Source: Silene latifolia (taxonomy: Eukaryota; Streptophyta; Magnoliopsida; Caryophyllales; Caryophyllaceae). Taken from it: 64,000 nucleotides of DNA. The stretch spans positions 42,251,969 to 42,315,968 of the forward strand of contig NC_133538.1 in NCBI RefSeq assembly GCF_048544455.1, read 5' to 3'. The position numbers and the translations under genes were made by a program. This document shows, piece after piece, positions 57,870 to 64,000 of this stretch; position 1 is the first letter of the stretch, and the number at the start of each line of letters is the position of its first letter. A model generated the notes under the pieces. It made no database searches. It was given only the letters and a program-made list of their open reading frames with translations, and was not told where the DNA came from.

Positions 57870-60023
57870 TTAATGCAACAAATGTACAGTTTCAAGTGAC
57901 TTCTTTTTAGAAAGTAATTGCTTCATAAACTTCATATAAGCAGGCACTCGATTAACTAATTCTAGGAAAGGTACTTGTACGTTTAGACTACGAACAACAT
58001 TTTCAAATTTATTAAAAGATACCTGTTCCTTCGTCGGCACCAATCTCTCCGGATAGGGGGCTGTAAGAAGTAACTTAGCCCTCTCCTCTAAGTCTCTAAT
58101 GCCGGCGTCGGTGGATTTACGCTGAAAATCCACCACCTTCTCCTTGTTGTAGCTCGACCCCTCTTCAGACCGTCTCAAATGTGAACCATTAATCGATAAA
58201 GGGTCGTACTTCGGAACCGAAACGGACCCATCAGCATTCGGGTCTGTCCTCAACATTTTCGGGCCAGTAGTACCCCGAAATAAGTGGTACCTTAAGTTAT
58301 CGGGCATTGGAGGACGAAAAGAATCACCCTCAGCAGCAATCTCAGTCGATCAACCAGGTTGGTCAGTCGATCGACTGACTTGTACAGGACCAGAAGCTGC
58401 TGTTTGTCGCACTTCAGTCGATCGACCGGGTATGTCAGTCGATCGAATGACATACCTGTTGATCGTATTTTTCTTGCTTTTGTTCATTCCAGCTTTCTTC
58501 TGACTCGGTTCCGCCTCATCTTTTTCAGGGGAATCCTCTATCAGAGCAGGCCCTTCAAGCGTAGACCCGCTCCTCAAAGTGATAGAATTAAGGGTCTCTT
58601 TTTGCTCCGTCTGAGTCGGTAAGTGTCCCGGAGCTCGAGTTGTGCTTTTGCTAGCCAATTGGGCAATTTGGCTCTCCAACATCTTCATCCCGGCCTCTCT
58701 AGCCTGGGATTCCTTCAGCAACAAATTCTTTAACTCATTGAAATCAGAACCTTGGGTTTGTTGCTGCTGGTGTGGGATATACGGAGGCTTTTGGAACTGT
58801 TGTTGCTTATGAGGGGGTACATAGATCTGTTGTTGCTGCTGCTGTGGAGGTTGAGTCGGATTCAAAACATTTTGGCTACTCCACCTCAAGTTGGGGTGGA
58901 CATTCGGCTCATAGTAAGTATTTGTCTGCCTATAATGTTAAAAGGCAGCACGGGACTCAAAGGGACTAGGACAATTGTCTGAAACGTGTCCCTCAGCTCC
59001 ACATCTTTTACAGACAAAAGGACCGTATGAGACAGCATTTACATGGTAAATCCCTCCTTTGGAAGCTCCTCCCAACTCGTACTTGTCAAATCTCGCCGTG
59101 AGAGCTTCTAATGCAGCTACAGAAGGAGATTCAGCAGCTCTCCTTTGATTTCCTCGGGAATTCCCATACTCAGCTTTGTGGGTGGCCAAGTCATCAATGA
59201 TCTTCCACCACTTAGTCTCCCCCGTATTCTCCCGGAATCGCCATTAGTCACGCATCCGGATAGCCCTCTGATCGTCATAGAGCCCATTGTAGAACTGATT
59301 GCATAGGCTCCACTTCTCAAACCCATGATGCGGAATGGTTCGCATCAGCGTCTTGAAACGGACCCATGCCTCATGAAAGTTCTCATACGGCCCCTGTTTA
59401 AAGCTCGTGATTTGAGCTCTAATAGCATTCGTCTTCGAGGCAGAAAAGTACTTCTTGTAGAATGCCAAGGCCAAAGAATTCCAGTCGGTGATCCCATTAG
59501 CAGCTCGGTCTAGATCTCTGTACCACTCCCTTGCAGCATCGCGGAGTGAGAATATAAACATGGTCTCCTTTATCTGGTCCTGGGTCACACCGGTCGGCGG
59601 GGGTATAGAGCAGCAATAATCAATAAATATCTCCATATGCTTGGCTGCATCTTCATTTGAAGCTTCCCCGAATTGGTTCCTCTCAACCAAGTTGATATAA
59701 GCAGGCTTTGGTTCGAATTTACTATTAGCTCCAGGTAATTCGAACCCCTTGTATAGATTTGTAGCTGTTGGATCAGAGTGACTCGCTATACTCGCTTTTT
59801 CAGCCATGACTGGAAATTCTGGAGATGTAACTGTCTCATCTGAAGAAGTGGAAATGGGTGATGAAGGTGGATCCTCCTCGTATAGCTCGTTCTCATAGTA
59901 ACTAGACAGAGTACTCAGCTCTTCCTCTGTCGGCAATATCCTAGATGATCGTCTCAACTCACGTAAGGTCTTCTCGATCTCAGGATTGAAAGGTACTAAT
60001 TCACCACTCTGTGACCTGCGCAT
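57870..60023 (-). pseudogene. Element F gag pseudogene (Athila type)
   Basis: One frame from ATG 60023 with the capsid blocks HMEIFIDYCCSIPPPTGV, FSLRDAAREWYRDLDR and FYKKYFSASKTNAIRAQI, a zinc knuckle CKRCGAEGHVSDNC near 59010, a Gln-rich stretch and LRSGSTLEGPAL. Stops at 59244 (TAA), about 58935 (TAA), 58350 (TGA, a mutated palindrome) and 57870 break it, but the same frame continues after the first three. Four TCGATCGA palindromes are translated here as Arg-Ser-Thr-(Asp/Glu) heptads (IRSTDIPGRSTEV; SRSTDQPG). The protein would assemble particles. Confidence 0.9.
58344..58448. repeat. Four-palindrome module inside element F gag coding sequence
   Basis: Pairs at 58344/58365 and 58415/58436: 21 bp within and 71 bp between pairs, as in 56605-56709. 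The spacer reads ACAGGACCAGAAGCTGCTGT here and ACAGGAACAAAGGCTCCTGT there, so the whole module is a duplicated unit. Confidence 0.9.
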
Positions 60024-60126
60024 AAGAGGAAACTACAAAAAGAATATGAGAATAGTTTAAGGAACGAATGTCCCTTAAACTAAGAAACAGACTAAAATAA
60101 AACAACTAAAAATTAGAACAATTGCC

Positions 60127-60144
60127 TCCCCGGCAACGGCGCCA
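60127..60144 (-). other. Element F primer-binding site
   Basis: Minus strand TGGCGCCGTTGCCGGGGA, the primer site typical of Athila elements (family knowledge), five bases after the LTR end. Confidence 0.9.
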
Positions 60145-60149
60145 AAATT

Positions 60150-61662
60150 TGATACCCGTCGTTGTGAGTACCAAAAATAATATTTATATTTCCTATTAAT
60201 ACTAACCTAGGCTAGTGGTAATAGGGTCAAACCACAAGGAGGCGAATGTAATTAATAATTGTCTAATTCTAGTCTAAGGTAACGAATGTGGGGGTTGAAT
60301 TGATTTGGTCTATAGCTAAAAGAAATAAACTAAATAGACGGATAAAACAGATAAAAGAAGGGGTACTAGGATGGTCGGTTCACTATAGTTTCGGCGGCAG
60401 CATACTAAGTAGGTCTAAATCAAACACATGAGGCGGAAAAACAAGAGGTCCTCTCGGTCCACTCTTAACAAGTAGCATCTTTCGATCTCGCTACAAGTCC
60501 CTAATATCACTAATACTGACTTTCGTCCTGAAAAGTGACTAAAAACCTAAACTTTACCTATCTTCCGATCTCAGCATAGTTTAGTCATTTTAATTGATGG
60601 TTAATCAACCTTCCTTATCTTTCGATCTAATGGGTCGGTCATATCCTAAACATTCAACTAGTCGCGTGCACTCGATTCGTCAAATATAGAAATTAAAACA
60701 ATTAAAACGAAGGTAACACCTCACGTGGTCAGTCGATCGACCAAATATGGCAGTCGATCGACTGACACGCGATTTCAGGCCACTATTATAATGCCGCCTA
60801 ATCCTACAGATCCCCTACATCCTAGCACGAATAATTTAGCTACTCATGACTATAGTGGAAACAACAATAATATTAAGAATTAAAACTACTGATTTCATGC
60901 TTGAATTAACGGAATAAAAGATTAGCATCAAACGATAATTATGGCTTCGGGAAACTAACTAGCAATTTCTATACTATCAACACAATAAAGATGAACTGAA
61001 ATAAGAGTAGGGGACTACCGATATTGCAGAGGAATTGTAACGGAAAGATTAAAAGCACGAACGAAAATCCAATGCGAAACAATATTCCGAACCCTAATTA
61101 TTTGATAAAGAACTGTATGCTAAACTTGAATAAAAATTGGATCGAAAACTGAATGTTTTTTCTCAAAACTCAAGCTGCGTTATAAAGGAAAAGTACGCAG
61201 CTATTATTTCTAAACCTAATATATCATGGGCTTGCTAATTCTCGATCTTCTAATTCACGTCTGAGATAGCGTCTTGGTCGATCGAGTGCTGGGACCGGTC
61301 GATCGACTGGTCTATGCTGAACAGTAGCTACTGGAACCCGTGGGTTGGTCGATCGACCATAGGATCCGGTTGATCGATTGCTTTAGCTGACTCTTGACTT
61401 CTAACTTCTTGTGGATTTGTCTTTCGGGCCTCGAAATGCGCACCAAGCTCGTTCCTTAAGTAAATACTTCATGTCAAATGCACTGCAAGATACTCGGGGA
61501 CGGATTTAGCTCAATATCTACTCATTTCCGCATAAACCTGCAATATTACATAAAAATACGAAAGTAGACGAAATGGGGCAAATAGTGGCCTTAAACTACA
61601 TAAATGAGCTCTGAAATGAATGTAAAATAGGGTGTAAAACACCATATAAAAGACACGCATCA
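60150..61662 (-). repeat. Element F 5' LTR
   Basis: 1,513 bp, same edges as the 3' LTR. Equivalent TCGATCGA pairs near 60731-60764 and 61276-61382, several now mutated (for example GTTGATCGATT). Confidence 0.93.
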
Positions 61663-61667
61663 CAAAG

Positions 61668-63037
61668 CTTGCCGCACTCGTCAACATACCTGACGACATG
61701 ACATCAATGCCCCTATGTGTCGAGAGAAGGAGCGAGCCGGCTCACGTTTGTGCCATCATCGACGATGAGGAAAGCCATGATGAACCTTGGTACCAAGCCA
61801 TCCTCAACTACAAAACCAAAAACAAATTCCCTCCCAACTCCATTCAAAGAGGACAAAGAGCCATCCGCTTACTTACATCACAATTGGTGATAAACCAGGA
61901 TCAACTATACAAAAGAACACCCCAAGGAATTCTCCTCCTTTGCATTGACCATCACAAAGCCAAAAAAGTCATGAGAGAGGTCCACGATGGAGAATGTGGG
62001 TCTCACATGAGTGCAATGATGCTTACTCGAAAAATCACACGGCTAGGCTACTACTGGACCACCATGGAAGCTGACTGCCGTAACTACGTCAAACATTGCT
62101 ACAATTGCCAAATATTCGCCAACATAAAACACACATACCACCATCCCTTTTATACGCCATGGCGTCACCCTGGCCTTTCTCAACCTGGGGCATCGACATC
62201 ATCGGGAAAGTCAACCCGGTAGGCACCAAGGGGCATTGCTTCGTCCTCGTCGCCATCGACTACTTCACCAAATGGGTGGAAGCACAGTCATATGCAGTCT
62301 TGACCGCCAAACAAGTGGCCAAGTTCATTCAAAATAACATCATCTGCCGGTATGGGGTACCCCCTGAGATCATCAGCGATCAAGGCTCTCACTTCCGGGC
62401 GGAAACTCAAGCTTTGCTGGACAAATACAAGATCAAACGACATCGATCATCCCCCTACCGTCCCCAAACAAACGGAGTAGTGGAGGCAGCGAACAAAACT
62501 CTTGTCACCATTATCAATAAAATGCAAGACAATTACCGCGATTGGCCGAGCATACTCCCATTCGCACTCTGGGGATACCGAACATCCATTCGAACACCGA
62601 CAGGCGCCACACCCTTCTACCTAGCATACGTTATGGAGGCGGTTTAATCGGTAGAGTTAGAGGTCCCTTCTCTACGCATCCTACTGGAGAGTCAAGTCCC
62701 TGAGGCGGAATGGACCCGTCAAAGGTACGAGCAACTCACTCTTCTAGACGAACGACGACTCAGCGCCTTGCACAACGTCCAACTATACCAACGACGTATA
62801 CAACGGGCATTCAAGAAGAAGGTTAAACCCAGTAACATCCAGGGAGGCGACTTGGTCTCAAGTCAGTTCGAGCACCATTACCCGTCGATCTGAGGGGGAA
62901 ATTCAAACCTAACTGGGCCGGGCCATACCTGGTCAAGAAAATACTTTCGGGGGGGCGCTGTGAGACTGAGTGACCTAGATGGGGAGGACTTTACAAACCC
63001 GACCAACCTAGACCAACTCAAGAAATACTACCCTTGA
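61668..63037 (+). pseudogene. Element E integrase
   Basis: Resumes the RNase H frame (LAALVNIPDD) after element F, then the H2C2 finger (VHDGECGSH... CYNCQ) near 61980-62110. A frameshift near 62160 leads to the catalytic core: TWGIDIIGKV (Asp), PPEIISDQGSHF (Asp) and NGVVEAANKT (Glu), the D,D-35-E set. TAA at 62645-62647 follows YVMEAV. The C-terminal part (VELEVPSLRI, a GPY/F-like NWAGPYLVKK in another frame) ends at KKYYP, TGA 63035-63037. All three catalytic residues survive, but not in one frame. Confidence 0.88.
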
Positions 63038-63232
63038 ACAATAACAACCAAAGATCATAAGCTTAGTTTTACGACTAGCAACAAACTCAACCCCTTTTCA
63101 AGTCAAGTTCCTCAACGTGTTCTGATTTGAAATTGCATGTTTTATCGAGTCTAAGCCGCGGCCCCTTGCCCGTTTCGAATGTCCTTTGACCTGTCAAAGG
63201 CAACATCCATTTGCACTAAAATAAAAACCCCT

Positions 63233-63310
63233 GAACTATGAGCATGGTTTGATTTCACCTCTTCAAGTGGATACATAGGCAGTCCCTCTTATGCCTGAGG
63301 GATACAACCA
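63233..63310 (+). other. Two-hairpin TACGTAGGC motif, element E copy 1
   Basis: GAACTATG, GGTTTGATT, stem 1 TCACCT/AAGTGGA with loop CTTC, core TACATAGGCAG (one change), stem 2 TCCCTC/GAGGGA, then TACAACCA. Confidence 0.75.
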
Positions 63311-63341
63311 CAAAACCCAATCAAATCCTACAAAACATTTC

Positions 63342-63420
63342 GAACTACGATCATGGTTTGATTTCACCTCTTCAGGTGAATACGTAGGCAGTCCTTTCTT
63401 ACACAAGAAGGATACAACCA
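63342..63420 (+). other. Two-hairpin TACGTAGGC motif, element E copy 2
   Basis: GAACTACG, GGTTTGATT, stem 1 TCACCT/AGGTGA with loop CTTC, core TACGTAGGCAG, stem 2 TCCTT(T)CTT/AAGAAGGA with loop ACAC, then TACAACCA. Stem 2 differs from copy 1 on both strands yet pairs fully. Confidence 0.78.
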
Positions 63421-64000
63421 TCCCCACAATTAAGTACAACCATCCCCATAATAAAAAAAAAAACATCACCCACAACATTACCTTTTCTCCACAAAATACA
63501 AAATAAGCCTTTCTCCCTTCCTCACAAAATACCACTTTCCCAAGTGCAAATGTTTAGGACGATTCGAATCGAATCACCTTTACAAAATGGATGGAAGAAA
63601 CAAGCGTTCATAATGTTCGACACGGGCAATCCTCTTATTTAACTAATAATGGGAGGGATTACACTTCCAACAACAAATAAAACTCGACGAGTCTACAACT
63701 TGCCGAACCTAAGGTGTCAACACATAATAAAACTAGAACAAAACACACAATAACTAGCTAGTACAACAAAATAAAAACTCACAACAATAATACAACATAA
63801 TAATAAAATGGGTAATGGAGGTTTTCACTCTTCCATTCTACCCTTACCTTTTCCCTCTGGGTACATCTCCCCCTCGTTCTTCTTGTTGGCCCGCCTAGTA
63901 TGGACTTCCTCCTCGGAACGGATCCTCAACGGATCTAAGACGGCGACGACCTCCAGTCTAGCACAAAACCCCGTGTTCGACTCAAAAAGAGCCAATGCAC

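Larger units (their letters stand above)
53227..61662 (-). mobile_element. Element F: gag-protease-only Athila-type LTR retrotransposon
   Basis: LTRs 53227-54738 and 60150-61662 (about 97% identical by eye), PBS, PPT and a 5-bp target duplication CAAAG (53222-53226, 61663-61667) bound the element. On the minus strand it encodes gag and a broken protease; the 5.4-kb internal region has no RT, RNase H or integrase. It must have relied on proteins from related elements to move. LTRs start TGATGCGTG and end GGGTATCA on the minus strand. Confidence 0.93.
42029..64000 (+). mobile_element. Element E: Tat/Ogre-lineage LTR retrotransposon, runs off the right edge
   Basis: 5' LTR 42029-44529, PBS 44532, leader with a 60-bp tandem repeat, gag 47755 onward, protease, RT, RNase H, a second archaeal-like RNase H (a Tat-lineage hallmark), integrase ending 63037, then a 3' region with two structured motifs. 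The 3' LTR is beyond 64000. It is interrupted by solo LTR G in the leader and by element F between RNase H and integrase. The polyprotein has about ten in-frame stops and several frameshifts. Confidence 0.9.
63038..64000 (+). other. Element E 3' untranslated region (continues past the window)
   Basis: No supported ORF. It holds two tandem two-hairpin motifs (63233-63310, 63342-63420), then A-rich sequence. The PPT and 3' LTR are not reached. Confidence 0.65.

Overview
This window looks like intergenic DNA from a large, repeat-rich dicot plant genome. Every readable coding trace belongs to a plant transposable-element family: FAR1/FRS-type MULE, CACTA, Ty3/gypsy Tat/Ogre, Tekay and Athila. No bacterial-type gene organisation and no clearly intact host gene is visible. 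The species cannot be fixed from the sequence; Caryophyllales is a guess only.

Layout. 1-5.8 kb: low-complexity DNA, then a broken FAR1/FRS (MULE transposase-derived) pseudogene at about 1.3-5.06 kb, with a ~229-bp tandem array in its probable first intron. 5.84-14.8 kb: a minus-strand, gag-only Tat-lineage element (A) with a truncated 3' LTR and a complete 3.15-kb 5' LTR. 14.8-19.2 kb: the 3' end of a second Tat element (B) in the opposite orientation, so two 3.15-kb LTRs face each other as a giant inverted repeat. 19.2-23.1 kb: AT-rich DNA with a Stowaway-like MITE, a SINE-like unit and a CACTA end. 23.28-26.39 kb: a bounded CACTA element (3-bp target duplication GAT) holding an unidentified ORF. 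26.85-42.03 kb: the 5' part of a plus-strand iMet-primed Ty3/gypsy element (D), whose LTR is interrupted by a full 8.4-kb Tekay element (C, minus, TSD GGGCG) and by an Athila-type solo LTR (H, TSD ATGGT). 42.03-64 kb: a plus-strand Tat/Ogre element (E) running off the window, with a solo LTR (G, TSD TCGTC) in its leader and a gag-only Athila-type element (F, TSD CAAAG) inserted in its RNase H region.

Inferred order: D predates C and H; E predates F and G; E appears to lie inside D, though its right end is outside the window. None of the polyproteins is intact. Their stop codons are mostly what C-to-T or G-to-A change of Gln or Trp codons would give, as expected for silenced, methylated repeats.

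Two signals stand out. (1) Clusters of the palindrome TCGATCGA, spaced about 21 bp apart, recur in different LTR families and in LTRs, leaders, 3' regions and even gag coding sequence. (2) A two-hairpin motif around the core TACGTAGGC occurs five times in three Tat elements; its stems differ in sequence but stay paired, which suggests a selected RNA or DNA structure.
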